Part shown: positions 25,883 through 35,036 of the stretch, piece by piece | Layout: each line of letters begins with the position of its first letter | Numbering within the stretch: position 1 is the first letter of the stretch | NCBI GenBank assembly: GCA_963817855.1 | Contig: CAWFQA010000002.1 | Coordinates: 434,001-498,000 of the forward strand | From: JAKAAZ01 sp963817855 | GTDB taxonomy: Bacteria > Acidobacteriota > Terriglobia > Terriglobales > Acidobacteriaceae | Direction: 5' to 3' | Length of the DNA stretch: 64,000 nucleotides | Made by a program: the position numbers and the translations under genes | Notes under the pieces: model-generated | What the model was told of the DNA's origin: nothing | Databases searched by the model: none | The model's input: only the letters and a program-made list of their open reading frames with translations

Positions 25883-26783
25883 ATGACTATGAAATCGAGA
25901 AGAGACTTTTTGAAGACGGGCACTGCCGCGTTGTTGTACGGTTCAGCATTGCTGCGCAACTCTGCACTGCATGCAGAAGATAAGACAAAATACCTGAACC
26001 TGCCGTTGGGGATTCAGCTGTACTCGGTTCGCAATCAGCTCCCGACAGACTATGAAGGCACGCTGAAGCAGATTGCCGCGCTTGGCTATCGCGAAGTAGA
26101 AGCGGCTGGATTCTATAATCACACTGCCAGCCAGGTAAAGCAGCGCCATGCAGCAGGCGGGCCTTCACTGCGTCAGCGCACATTATTCTTACGACGCGCT
26201 GAACGGCCACGTCGATGAAATCGTTGAATTCATGAAAGTGATCGGCAGCCGATACATTATTTGTTCCTACCCTGGGCATCACGGCGGCCATGGCCCCACC
26301 TTCACGCTGGATGAATGGCGTTGGAATGCGGGCGAGTTCAACAAGTTTGGCAAACAAATCAGCGCCGCGGGGTTGAAGTTCGGATATCACAACCACACCA
26401 TGGAGTTCCAAAAAGAAAACGGCGTGTTGCCATACGACGAACTGATGCGGTTGACAGATCCCCAATACGTAACAATGGAGATGGATTTGGGATGGGTCAC
26501 AGTGGGTGGTGGCAATCCGATTGAATTGCTGCATCGCTATGGAACTCGTATTTCCATGCTGCACGTCAAGGATTTCAAGCCCTTCAAGATACCGCAGAGC
26601 ATTGAAAATCCGCCGACCGCAACGGCGCTGGGAAAAGGTTCCATCGACTACGGTCCAATCTTCGCTGCCGCCGCACAGACAGGACACATCAAGCATTGTT
26701 TTGTCGAGCAGGAAGAGTACAACATGCCTGTCATGCAGGAACTGAAAATTGACGCGGATTATATGCGTAAACTTCACGCTTAA
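25883..26783 (+). pseudogene. Tat-exported sugar isomerase/epimerase-like TIM barrel, frame broken at 26144-26147
   Basis: The first frame encodes a Tat signal (SRRDFLKTGTAALLYGSALL) and the start of the barrel (LGIQLYSVRNQLPTDYEGTL ... YNHTASQVKQ). The rest, beginning MQQAGLHCVSAHYSYD, is in the next frame. Removing one C from CGCC at 26144-26147 restores a 299-aa protein. The barrel has metal-binding candidates in YHNHTMEF, MEMDLGW, LHVKDF and VEQEEY, as in the AP-endonuclease-2/xylose-isomerase-like family. Exported members of this family occur with Gfo/Idh/MocA oxidoreductases in glycoside catabolism. Sequence error or true inactivation cannot be told apart here. Confidence 0.82.
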
Positions 26784-26799
26784 TCGTCGCAGTAAAACG

Positions 26800-26829
26800 A
26801 ATGAGGACAGAAATCTACCTGTCCTCATT
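26800..26829 (+). terminator. Strong hairpin terminator, probably bidirectional
   Basis: An 11-bp perfect stem (26800-26810 with 26819-26829) around an 8-nt loop is followed by TTTG on the plus strand. It sits between the convergent TIM-barrel gene (ends 26783) and the Gfo/Idh/MocA gene (ends 26853). Confidence 0.75.
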
Positions 26830-26852
26830 TTGTTGCGGCGTAATACCCGTGG

Positions 26853-28172
26853 CTAGATGTGCGGTGCCCAGCCCTTCTCGTACTCTCTTCCCCACATCTT
26901 CATGGCCTGCGGATCATTCTGTATCTTTCCATCCGCCGTGTCGAGATGCAGCTCCCGCTGCACTTCCCAGGCAATATTGGACAGCTGCAACATCGTAACG
27001 GCGACATTTCCGACAGAAATGGGAGCATGCAGCTGCGCGCCAGTCCGAATTCCGGCGATGAAGTTGGCAAAATGCGCGTCGGTCATCGAGTCGCGACCGA
27101 CAAGATCGGAGGACGATGCCGCCTCGCTTACCTTGAATTCGCTGGTCTTCTTGCCGTCGAGGTCGTAAATCTCATAGCCGCCGCGATCGACCAGCACCGT
27201 GCCCTTGGTTCCCATGATCGTCGACCCGCGATCTCGGTGATAGAACTTCATTCCCTGACAGCTCTTCCCTTCCCAATCGATCATCTTGTCGGGATATTCA
27301 AAGCTGGTGAGGAGCGTGTCATAGAATTGCCAGTCATCTTTGAACTGATATCTGCCGCCGGAAGACGTGACGCGTTGCGGATAATCGACACCGAGCGCCC
27401 AGCGGCAGACGTCGACTTCATGGGTACCATTGTTGAGCGCCTCACCCGTGCCCCAGATTTTGAACCAGTGCCAGTTGTAAGGTTGCACATTGTCTTTATA
27501 GGGGCGGCGCGGCGCCGGGCCTTGCCACAAATCCCAATCCAACTGCGACGGCACAGGCACTACTTTTCCAATGCCAATGGATTTTCTGGTGTTGCTGTAC
27601 CACGCCTTGGCGTAATATGGCCGACCGATCAAGCCGTTGTGAATCTTGTCGACAATTTCGATGGTGTAATCTGACGACCGCTGCTGCGTGCCCATCTGCA
27701 CCAGCTTGCCGTACTTGCGCTGCGCCTCCACTAGCAGCGCGCCCTCCGCAGGATTGTGGCTGCATGGTTTTTCTACATAGACATGCTTGCCCGCCTGCAG
27801 ACCGGCGATGGCCATAGGTGTGTGCCAATGGTCCGGCGCAGCAATGGTAATGGCATCGACGTCTTTCTGCGCAAGGATTTCACGGAAGTCCTTGGCAGGC
27901 GCAGCGGAATATCCCATCTGTTGCTGCACGCTGTCGGTGAATTTTTTCAGGGTATCACTGTCGACGTCGCAGACATGCGTGATGCGGACGGCATTGCTGT
28001 TTGCCTTGAGCGACGAAAGATGCGCATAGGCGCGGCTATGCAGACCAATCACGGCAAAGTTTAATCGGTCGTTGGCGCCCAGGATGCGCGCATAGCTTTT
28101 GGCCGTCGATCCAACTGCCAGGCCAGCTGCGCCGATCGCAACAGTGTCAAGAAATTCTCTTCGAGTGACCAT
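26853..28172 (-). CDS. Tat-exported Gfo/Idh/MocA family oxidoreductase
   Basis: 439 aa. MVTRREFLDTVAIGAAGLAVG is a Tat signal. The Rossmann domain starts LNFAVIGLHSRA, where the usual GxGxxG glycines are poorly kept. YVEKPCSHN carries the catalytic EKP lysine, and NNGTHEVDVCRWALG the second active-site segment. Exported members with bound NAD(P) act on sugars, glycosides or amino sugars, including C3 oxidation and reduction. It points toward the frame-broken TIM-barrel gene and away from a second TIM-barrel gene on the same strand 126 nt upstream. The pair is therefore probably an operon: TIM barrel (28299-29228), then this gene. Confidence 0.88.
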   Translation of the reverse strand: MVTRREFLDTVAIGAAGLAVGSTAKSYARILGANDRLNFAVIGLHSRAYAHLSSLKANSNAVRITHVCDVDSDTLKKFTDSVQQQMGYSAAPAKDFREILAQKDVDAITIAAPDHWHTPMAIAGLQAGKHVYVEKPCSHNPAEGALLVEAQRKYGKLVQMGTQQRSSDYTIEIVDKIHNGLIGRPYYAKAWYSNTRKSIGIGKVVPVPSQLDWDLWQGPAPRRPYKDNVQPYNWHWFKIWGTGEALNNGTHEVDVCRWALGVDYPQRVTSSGGRYQFKDDWQFYDTLLTSFEYPDKMIDWEGKSCQGMKFYHRDRGSTIMGTKGTVLVDRGGYEIYDLDGKKTSEFKVSEAASSSDLVGRDSMTDAHFANFIAGIRTGAQLHAPISVGNVAVTMLQLSNIAWEVQRELHLDTADGKIQNDPQAMKMWGREYEKGWAPHI

Positions 28173-28298
28173 CTGTCTCCTTAATGCAAAAGTTTGTTGC
28201 TCTCATCAGCATGAGCAAAGGAATCGGAACCGGCAAATCTTCCAGAACTTCAGCGGTGGCTTCTTTCGCAAATCACTTGCTGCCAGAAGTTGTGTTGC

Positions 28299-29228
28299 CT
28301 AAACACTCGAGTATTTCTGGCAAAGAGTTCGTATCTGCGCCACCAACTTTGGTACCCCCGTATCGGCGTCGGGACCTTCAAACTCGGCGGACATGTAACC
28401 CTTGAAACCGGCCTGCGCAAAGAGCTTCCACACACGATCCAGATCCACCGGGCTCTTGTCGTACTCAAATCGATCGCGAATGTGGGTGTTGGTCGCATAC
28501 GGGATGCACGCGGCGATTTGCGCATAGACGTCCTGCGTGGGCGTCGGAATGAAGTTTGTCACATCGAGATTGATACCGGCGTATGGCGAGTTCACCCGGT
28601 GCATAATTTCAAGACACACGTCGGCGCGCTGCGTCACGCCGCTGTGGTCCTCCAGCCCCAGGGTGATACCCTTTTTGCCGGAGTAATCAGTCGCCGCTTT
28701 CATCGTCTCCACAGTCCAGTCGACCCCTTGTTGCAGCATGGCGCCTGCCGGCAACTCGCCGGCGAAAACGCGCAGATGTGAGGCTCCAAGGCGATCGGTG
28801 ACATCCACCCACTTCTTGATCTCGGTCAGACTCTGCGCGCGTTTCGACGGGTCCGCCTGAACCATGCTGACGCCGCAGGCGGATCCGGAAAAAGGCACCG
28901 CATTCTTGTATGCCAGATGGCGAAGACCATCAAGGTATTCCGCGTCCGTTGATTTCAGGTAGTAGGCAGTCATATCGACTCCATCCACGCGCAGCTCGAC
29001 AGCTTTGCGGATGAAGTCTTCCATGGTCATTATTCCTTTTCGCAAGGCGTGATCATAGGAGTACGCGCAGCAACCGGCAAACAGCCGCGACATTTTTGAT
29101 GCCTCCGTGTTTGCCGCGATTGATGGCTGGGCGTCCGCAGTTGACTCAAGCCATGGCGCGCCTGCTCCAACGAGTGCGCCGATTCCAACAGTTTTCAAAA
29201 ACTTGCGACGCGGTATTGAGTGATGCAT
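28299..29228 (-). CDS. Tat-exported sugar isomerase/epimerase-like TIM barrel protein
   Basis: 309 aa. PRRKFLKTVGIGALVGAG is a Tat signal. The barrel begins SRLFAGCCAYSYD. Its metal-ligand candidates sit in LGLEDHSG (Glu), NLDVTNF (Asp), THIRDRF (His) and SAEFEG (Glu), the standard Glu-Asp-His-Glu set of the xylose-isomerase-like family. ATG 29228 has GGGAGG close upstream. It is first in a two-gene unit with the Gfo/Idh/MocA gene. Exported relatives act as sugar epimerases or eliminate 3-keto-glycosides; which applies cannot be told from sequence. Confidence 0.88.
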   Translation of the reverse strand: MHHSIPRRKFLKTVGIGALVGAGAPWLESTADAQPSIAANTEASKMSRLFAGCCAYSYDHALRKGIMTMEDFIRKAVELRVDGVDMTAYYLKSTDAEYLDGLRHLAYKNAVPFSGSACGVSMVQADPSKRAQSLTEIKKWVDVTDRLGASHLRVFAGELPAGAMLQQGVDWTVETMKAATDYSGKKGITLGLEDHSGVTQRADVCLEIMHRVNSPYAGINLDVTNFIPTPTQDVYAQIAACIPYATNTHIRDRFEYDKSPVDLDRVWKLFAQAGFKGYMSAEFEGPDADTGVPKLVAQIRTLCQKYSSV

Positions 29229-29401
29229 TGCGCCTCCCTGGATGAAGTTCAATTGAGGTTGTTCTTTCCTGCTTCGAGCAGAATTGCGCCGGCAGAAGCG
29301 ATATTGCGGACGAGCGCGGGTGCGAAAGAAATTATAATCCGGAGCTAAGATGCCTGGACGATTGCGATTGGCAAATACGTTTTGCAAAGGAGAAAGTCCC
29401 A

Positions 29402-30718
29402 ATGGAAGAAGAGCAGAAGAAAATCAATCGACGCGATTTTATGGGTCAAGTGGGGCTGGGGGTTGCAGCCCTGGGGACCTTTCCCGGTAAGCAACTGTTC
29501 GCCTCGAGCCGGGTGATTGGCGCGAATGATCGCATCCGCATTGGAATTATCGGCGCGGGAGATCGCGGACAAGAAGACTTGAAGAGCGCCTTGCGACAGC
29601 CGAATGTCGAATGCGTGGCCATGGCCGATGTGTACTCGCGGCGTCGCGACCAGGTGAAAAGTTTTGTTCCCAATGTCGCCACCTATGATGACCCAATGCG
29701 GTTGCTGGACCGAAATGACATTGACGCAGTCATCCAAGCGACACCGCAGCATCTGCACGCAAAGTACTTTCTGTCCACTCTGGCTTCAGGAAAGGATCTG
29801 TACTCGGAAAAGACCATGGCGTGGGATATTCCCGAGGCGGCGGCGTGTCGGGCGGCCGCTAAAGCTTCCAAGCAGATTGTGCAGATCGGGATGCAGGACG
29901 AGAGTTCGGGGGAGTTGGCAGACGCGAAGCAGTGGGTTCAGGAAGGCCTGCCGGGCAAAATCACCATGGTTGAATCCTGGATGAGCCGCAACACGCGACG
30001 GGGGCATGGACAATGGGTGCGACCGGTGCCGACCGACTGCAATCCGGCGCACGTCAATTGGGACCTGTTTCTATCCGGGCGGCCGAAGATCCCATTTGAC
30101 GGCTATAAATTTATCAACTGGCGTCTGTACTGGGAATTTTCCGGCGGCAACATCACAGAGAACATGGTGCACCAGATTGGATGGATCATCACCGCGATGA
30201 ATCTGGAATTGCCGAAGGCTGCGACCATGATGGGCGGCGTGTTTTCCGAGAAGGACGGTCGACAGGTACCTGACACGATCAGCGTCGGCTTTGAGTATCC
30301 GAATGATTTGCTGGTTGCATGGCAATCTACCTTCAGCAATGAACGCTACGGCTTGGGCGAGCACTTTTTGGGCAGCAACGGAACAATCGCGCATGTGAGC
30401 GGTTCCAACACCATGGAGACAGGCGATTTGAAAGCGGCCAATCCGAACTGGGACGAAGAAAATGCTCCTGGCCCGATCAATTTTTTCCCAGAGAAGACCA
30501 ACAATCCAAGTGGCGTGCCGCTGCAGGGGAAAAATCCTGGCGTGAATCACATGGCGAATTGGATGGCTTGCATTCGCGATCGCAAACAGCCGAATGGCAC
30601 GGTCGAAATCGGCTACCTATCGGCGGTCGCGTGCCATATGGCAAACCTTGCATATAAGCAAAAGCGGCGAGTCACGCTGGAAGAAGCGATGGCGGCGAAG
30701 CCGGAAGCCTGGATGTGA
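29402..30718 (+). CDS. Tat-exported Gfo/Idh/MocA family oxidoreductase (second copy)
   Basis: 438 aa. The start ATG 29402 has AAGGAG ten bases upstream. INRRDFMGQVGLGVAALG is a Tat signal, followed by a clear Rossmann motif IGIIGAGDRGQ. The active-site lysine is in SEKTMAWD rather than the usual EKP. ITENMVHQIGWIITAM is the second catalytic segment. It is divergent from the TIM-barrel/Gfo unit and shares its 173-nt promoter region, so the three genes are probably co-regulated. Its sequence differs clearly from the other Gfo/Idh/MocA gene, suggesting successive steps rather than duplication. Confidence 0.88.
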   Translation: MEEEQKKINRRDFMGQVGLGVAALGTFPGKQLFASSRVIGANDRIRIGIIGAGDRGQEDLKSALRQPNVECVAMADVYSRRRDQVKSFVPNVATYDDPMRLLDRNDIDAVIQATPQHLHAKYFLSTLASGKDLYSEKTMAWDIPEAAACRAAAKASKQIVQIGMQDESSGELADAKQWVQEGLPGKITMVESWMSRNTRRGHGQWVRPVPTDCNPAHVNWDLFLSGRPKIPFDGYKFINWRLYWEFSGGNITENMVHQIGWIITAMNLELPKAATMMGGVFSEKDGRQVPDTISVGFEYPNDLLVAWQSTFSNERYGLGEHFLGSNGTIAHVSGSNTMETGDLKAANPNWDEENAPGPINFFPEKTNNPSGVPLQGKNPGVNHMANWMACIRDRKQPNGTVEIGYLSAVACHMANLAYKQKRRVTLEEAMAAKPEAWM

Positions 30719-30734
30719 GGATGTCTTCTGCGCG

Positions 30735-30765
30735 GTGGAGTATGCGAAAACTGCGCAGACTCCAC
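30735..30765 (+). terminator. Hairpin between convergent genes
   Basis: GTGGAGT (30735-30741) pairs with ACTCCAC (30759-30765), with an inner TGCG/CGCA pairing. It follows the Gfo/Idh/MocA stop at 30718 and touches the end of the GNAT gene. No T-run follows on the plus strand, so terminator function is only likely. Confidence 0.45.
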
Positions 30766-31559
30766 TAGCCGAATTCAGGCCCGGCGGCGGCGAGCAACAA
30801 GGGCGGATCGCCCGGGAGTTGGGACAGCCCTAGCGCCATGCGAGTGAATCGACGCTGCAATCGAAAGCCTAGCGAGTTCAGCGTTGGGATAAGGTTATTG
30901 CCTGCGTCGAGAATATCCACAAAGACGCGGCCCGATGCTGCGCGGATTGCGGTGGTCGCGAGCGAAGGTGCCTCCGCGGGATCCGCGACGATAGGGCCGA
31001 CGTGTGACGCAACTGCACCTCGACGCAACAAGGCGAACCCATTGGGCGATCGGAACGTGAGGGTGTAGGCGCGCGCAAGAAAATCATCAAGCAGGAATTT
31101 TCTATCGGCACCGAAAGCCGCCTGGTCGCGCGTTAGATCGACAGACTCCGAAGCCGCCGCAATGCCGCCGCCGTGACCTTCCCATCGCTCCATCCGGCAC
31201 AGCGATGCGAATCCAAGCTTCGCATAAATCTCCGTCGCATCCGGTGCGGCATCCAGCAGAGCGGCTCGTCCCTGATCGCGCAACAACGAGGTGCAAGCAG
31301 TAACGAGGCGCGTGGCAAGTCCGCGTCTGCGCCACTCAGTCGTAACCAGAACCATGGAAAGCCAACCGAATTCAGTGCCGTAGGGAAGCACCGCAGAAGC
31401 TGCCACTAGGCTGTCGCCATACGTGATACCAAGCACAGTGCCATGGGTGAAGAAAACTGCCCAGTCATCCGCCGTCTGGTTCCAGCCAGCTTCTTCTGAC
31501 AGCAGCAGGGCGCGAGAGATCCAGCTTGCGTCCAGCGTAATTGGAGTTAGTTTGTCCAT
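30765..31559 (-). CDS. Two-domain GNAT-type N-acetyltransferase
   Basis: 264 aa. Residues about 20-150 hold a GNAT domain, with the acetyl-CoA loop EWRRRGLATRLV (RxxGxA) and a typical last strand IYAKLGFASLCRMERW. The C-terminal 110 residues form a second, more divergent GNAT-like half (FALLRRGAVASHVGPIV ... LNSLGFRLQRRFTRMALG). I chose ATG 31559 because the family fold starts there, although its RBS is weak. Substrate is unknown. It is transcribed toward the sugar cluster and shows no operon partner. Confidence 0.8.
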   Translation of the reverse strand: MDKLTPITLDASWISRALLLSEEAGWNQTADDWAVFFTHGTVLGITYGDSLVAASAVLPYGTEFGWLSMVLVTTEWRRRGLATRLVTACTSLLRDQGRAALLDAAPDATEIYAKLGFASLCRMERWEGHGGGIAAASESVDLTRDQAAFGADRKFLLDDFLARAYTLTFRSPNGFALLRRGAVASHVGPIVADPAEAPSLATTAIRAASGRVFVDILDAGNNLIPTLNSLGFRLQRRFTRMALGLSQLPGDPPLLLAAAGPEFG

Positions 31560-32410
31560 TAAGAAGAAGTGGATGACCTGTTGTAGTTGTGATGCATGAC
31601 TCAGCAATTCTGAGCCTTGAACATGATCGAATTTCGCTGTCCACCGGCAATCCTCAACAACAAATTGGTGCAGCGCTCTAACCAAGCCACAGTATCTCAT
31701 TGGACCGCGACGATCCAATCGGCTCCGACCTTATCCACATTCGTCAAGATCCATCTTGTGCACGAGCGATGATCTTGCGATGAGATGTGAACTTCGGAAA
31801 TCCTTCTCCGGGAAGGTGGCTCGACTTACCTCGAGCGGCTGTAAGTTCGTCGAGAGATTTTGGGTGCTATCCACAGTCGAGGGAGGGTGCGAGACAGTAG
31901 CGCCTAACTCCTTAGGTCGTAATCCTGCAGCGTCCGTTCTCTATTCAAATTCGTTCTGCGAATCTGCTGAAAGTGAGCTGAAAAGGGCTGCATTTGGACT
32001 TGGATAAATGCAGCGAGAGTAACCTATTGCCCTAGGGACGAATCGCAACAGTAACTAGCAACGTATTCTGTTCTCCGGAACTGCTCCCATCCTTTTACCC
32101 ATCCACAATTGCGCCTATGTTGTCGGTATTTGACATTGCCGTTTTTATCTTTGCTTTCAGCTGCTTATGTTTCATTCATCGAGCGCACGCAAAAGGGGCA
32201 ACGACCCTGCTTATGTGGGAAAAACGCTATTAAGGGATGCGCGGAGTTACCTTCGTTCCCTAACTAACGTAATCACATATTGGGGTACCGTCGTGCGCTG
32301 TCTAGGGTACTATCAGGCACCACTAATTCTCAGGAAAGTCTCGATCATCCTCGCCGCCGGCGGAGTTGTACGCGGAAGGACTGTTCGTGCACCCCCTCAA
32401 GGAGAGTCCC
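31560..32410. other. 851-nt gene-free region, lower GC than flanks
   Basis: It separates the GNAT gene from the Gly/Thr-repeat lipoprotein gene. Short open frames (one at 31756-32007 plus) lack an RBS and any recognisable family. TTGACA at 32130-32135 could be a -35, but I see no well-spaced -10. A CACGCA...GGGGCAAC stretch near 32176 faintly resembles a c-di-GMP-I riboswitch but lacks its second helix. The composition shift hints at an accessory segment. Confidence 0.4.
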
Positions 32411-34114
32411 ATGGACGACTTCAAGGTGCTTTTTTGTCCATTCGGCGGACGCAAATTCCGACCAACAATTATTCGAAATTCAACTCGCAGTATGGGCCGA
32501 TCTGCTTTCGCCGCTGAAAAGCTACGGTCCACTGCAACTCAGAACACGACCAACGTATTACCATTCCCACTCGCCCATCGAAAAGCACGGTATTCAGTTC
32601 GCATACTTATCAGGAACCTGGCGCTGATACTAGTTGTTCTTATACTTCCTATCTACCTTGCAGGTTGCGGCGCAGGTCCGAGCCTTAATGCCCAAATGAC
32701 GCCTCCTTCATCTACTTCCAGCGGCACCGGAATTACTGGAACTGGAGCTACGAACACCGGCAGCACTGGAACTACAGACACCGGCAGCACGGGATCTACA
32801 GACACCGGTGGTACAGGTTCTACCGGAACTACTGGGACTGGAACTACAGACACCGGCACCACTGGAACTACGGGAACTGATGGTACGGGATCTACCGGAA
32901 CTACTGGGACCGGAAGTACCGGCACTGGAACCACTGGCACTGGCGGTACAGGGACGACCGGGACAGGTGGCACAGGTTCTACCGGAACTAGTGGCACAGG
33001 AACCTCTGGAAGCGGCGGCACTGGAACCACTGGCACGGGTGGCACTGGAACGACCGGGACAGGTGGCACAGGTTCTACCGGAACTAGTGGCACAGGAACC
33101 TCTGGAAGCGGCGGCACTGGAACCACTGGCACGGGTGGCACTGGAACCACTGGCACACCGCTATTTTCGCAGGTTGACTCGACGCTGACGATCTCCAACT
33201 GCCTGTCCGGGCAATCGATTCTCTACCGCACGGATAGCGGCAAGGTCACGATTGCATCGACTCTATATTCGGTGCCGATCACGGTGACGACGGGCGAGGT
33301 TGTCTCTGCCATCTGCGCGACGATCGGAGCGTATCAAACGAATCTTCAGTCCGACAGTGCTGGGGCTGCGTGCGGCGTTGGGCCTTCCGGTTCGCCATCG
33401 ACTACGACGTTCGGTAGCTGGACATGCCAGAACAGCGGCGGAACGGGCACAATTACGCCGTCGAACCTGGTGTGGGTGTTTGGCGCGACCAACACGGCGA
33501 CCGTTACGGCTCCGGCTCATTCCGGGTCCAGTGTGCAGGCGCTATTTAAGTGGCAATTTGGCGGGAGTGTCGATCCTAGAGCGCCAACCTGCGATACCTG
33601 CACTGAGCAGGTGAAGGATATCAAATTCACCGTGATTGGAACGGGGCTGGAGAATCAGGAGTTTGACTCCCCGCAGTACGATCGGACGCACGGCAACACG
33701 GACCGCCAGAACGGAACACAGTGCCAGGGTTCGAGCGGGCTGATCGAAGTTGATTCGGGCAATGCTGGCGGATGGACGCAGACCACGGCTTCGTGTAGTA
33801 CATGGACCAACGGAACCACACACGAGGTTGTGAATCGCGTCGATCACGATCTAACCGGAAGCTGCCCCGGAGGGCGTGGCTGCGCGCTTTATAAATACAT
33901 TTGGATCGATGGCGTTCTTACTAAGTTGCTCGGCAACTACAGCAACACGCAGGGCTACAGCAGAGCAAGCGGTTCAGCATGGGGATGGCAGTTCCAGCCT
34001 GACATGCTGCCGACTGGAGGCTCGGCGGCTACGGGCGGCTGGAACATCATCTCGGCGACCGTGGCGCTTGGCATTGGCGACGAGAGCGCAGTGGCATCCT
34101 ACACGGCTTCGTAG
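32411..34114 (+). CDS. Gly/Thr-repeat surface lipoprotein
   Basis: 567 aa. Start ATG 32411 has AAGGAG seven bases upstream. About 70 hydrophilic residues precede a hydrophobic segment with the lipobox LAGC (LVVLILPIYLAGCGAG), an unusually long n-region, so a later unrecognised start is possible. Next comes a roughly 150-residue linker built only of Gly, Thr, Ser and a few Asp (TGTTGTGGTGSTG type). The C-terminal 310 residues are a cysteine-containing beta-rich domain (SLTISNCLSGQ-like opening, IWIDGVLTKL, WGWQFQPD) that I cannot name. It probably hangs the domain off the cell surface. It is first of a run of related exported proteins. Confidence 0.75.
   Translation: MDDFKVLFCPFGGRKFRPTIIRNSTRSMGRSAFAAEKLRSTATQNTTNVLPFPLAHRKARYSVRILIRNLALILVVLILPIYLAGCGAGPSLNAQMTPPSSTSSGTGITGTGATNTGSTGTTDTGSTGSTDTGGTGSTGTTGTGTTDTGTTGTTGTDGTGSTGTTGTGSTGTGTTGTGGTGTTGTGGTGSTGTSGTGTSGSGGTGTTGTGGTGTTGTGGTGSTGTSGTGTSGSGGTGTTGTGGTGTTGTPLFSQVDSTLTISNCLSGQSILYRTDSGKVTIASTLYSVPITVTTGEVVSAICATIGAYQTNLQSDSAGAACGVGPSGSPSTTTFGSWTCQNSGGTGTITPSNLVWVFGATNTATVTAPAHSGSSVQALFKWQFGGSVDPRAPTCDTCTEQVKDIKFTVIGTGLENQEFDSPQYDRTHGNTDRQNGTQCQGSSGLIEVDSGNAGGWTQTTASCSTWTNGTTHEVVNRVDHDLTGSCPGGRGCALYKYIWIDGVLTKLLGNYSNTQGYSRASGSAWGWQFQPDMLPTGGSAATGGWNIISATVALGIGDESAVASYTAS
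32710..33165 (+). repeat. Gly/Thr-coding minisatellite with an exact 96-bp duplication
   Basis: This tract in the lipoprotein gene is made of short GGNACNGGN-type units. 32955-33050 and 33051-33146 are a tandem 96-bp (32-residue) duplication that reads identical by eye. The same unit type reappears at 34190-34275 in front of the truncated relative. Both tracts lie in coding sense and stay in frame within the first gene. Confidence 0.85.
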
Positions 34115-34185
34115 GCTAAAACTCCTTCCTCACCCATCCCTGCCGCCTATCCCATGTGATTACGGCGAAGTAGAACTCCGGGAAC

Positions 34186-34997
34186 TGCTCGGCACTGGAA
34201 CCGGTGGGAGCGGCGGCACGGGAACCACTGGCACCGGCGGCACTGGGACCACTGGCAGCGGCGGCACCGGATCGACGGCAGTGGAGATCCCCAAGGAACT
34301 GTCATCCAGCAAATTCAGACAATGAAGCAGAACTGGAACTCATGGGGACAGGGCGGCCCTAATTATGTCGACTACAGTCCGTCGCCATGCAATGGGTATG
34401 CGTGGACGATGAAGTTCGGAATTACATTGCCTTCGCTTAGCAACAACGCTACAGAGTTCCTGATCGATGGCACCAACCCATACCGGGATGCTCTATTTTC
34501 TGCGGACCTTTATTGGCACCACTTCGCCGACGATGAAGGATTCTAACCATACTCTGCTACGGTCGATTCATAACTTCACGTACGATACCGATTTCTATTT
34601 GACAGACGTGTCGATTACGCAGACCTTGGAATTCGACATTAGTATGTGGATGAATGGCGTAAAAATGATCTTTGGAACCCAATGCAGTCACCGTGGCGAT
34701 AAGTCATGGGATATCTACGACAATGTAAATAAGAGGTGGGTGTCCGCAAAAATTCCATGCAAGATGGTCAACGGATGGAACCATCTCACGATCCATGTGC
34801 AAAGAAAAACAGATAATACATTGGTCCGCCAATCGATCGACTTAGATGGAACGAACTATACACTCAATATCAGTTATCCTGCGGCCAAAGGTCCATCTAG
34901 CTGGTGGGGACTAACTGTCAACTATCAAATAAATGGCGATTCAACACCGCATGCAAATATCACCTATCTGGATAACTTCAACATGACATATTGGTAG
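34186..34997 (+). pseudogene. 5'-truncated, twice frameshifted relative of the secreted repeat proteins
   Basis: It begins directly in a Gly/Thr repeat (34190-34275) with no start codon or signal peptide. After a one-base loss near 34263 the product continues as GTVIQQIQTMKQNWNSWGQGG ... GTNPYRDALFSADL. After a one-base gain at about 34511-34513 it returns to the repeat frame as IGTTSPTMKDSNHTLL ... SIHNFTYDTDFYLTD. The last 130 residues are intact (LEFDISMWMNG, FGTQC, GWNHLTIHVQR, YLDNFNMTYW) and belong to the same domain family as the two genes downstream. The repeat tract suggests it lost its 5' end by recombination with the lipoprotein gene. Confidence 0.7.
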
Positions 34998-35003
34998 ATG
35001 GGT

Positions 35004-35036
35004 CGGGCAGGAATGGGATAAAACTGTTCCTGCCCG
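35004..35036 (+). terminator. Hairpin after the truncated repeat gene
   Basis: CGGGCAGGAA (35004-35013) and TTCCTGCCCG (35027-35036) form a perfect 10-bp stem with a 13-nt loop, 7 nt after the stop at 34997. There is no T-run beyond the stem. Confidence 0.55.

Noticed and set aside
31756..32007. 83-codon plus-strand open frame in the gap before the lipoprotein
   Set aside because: No ribosome-binding site, no recognisable domain; could still be a small gene but cannot be supported.
32176..32260. Possible c-di-GMP-I (GEMM) riboswitch upstream of the Gly/Thr lipoprotein
   Set aside because: CACGCA...GGGGCAAC and GTTACC match by eye, but the spacing is wrong and the second helix with its conserved loop is missing.
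34114..34190. Read-through fusion of the lipoprotein gene into the truncated repeat gene
   Set aside because: The first gene ends normally after a full domain, and no single indel joins the two across this gap without crossing stops.
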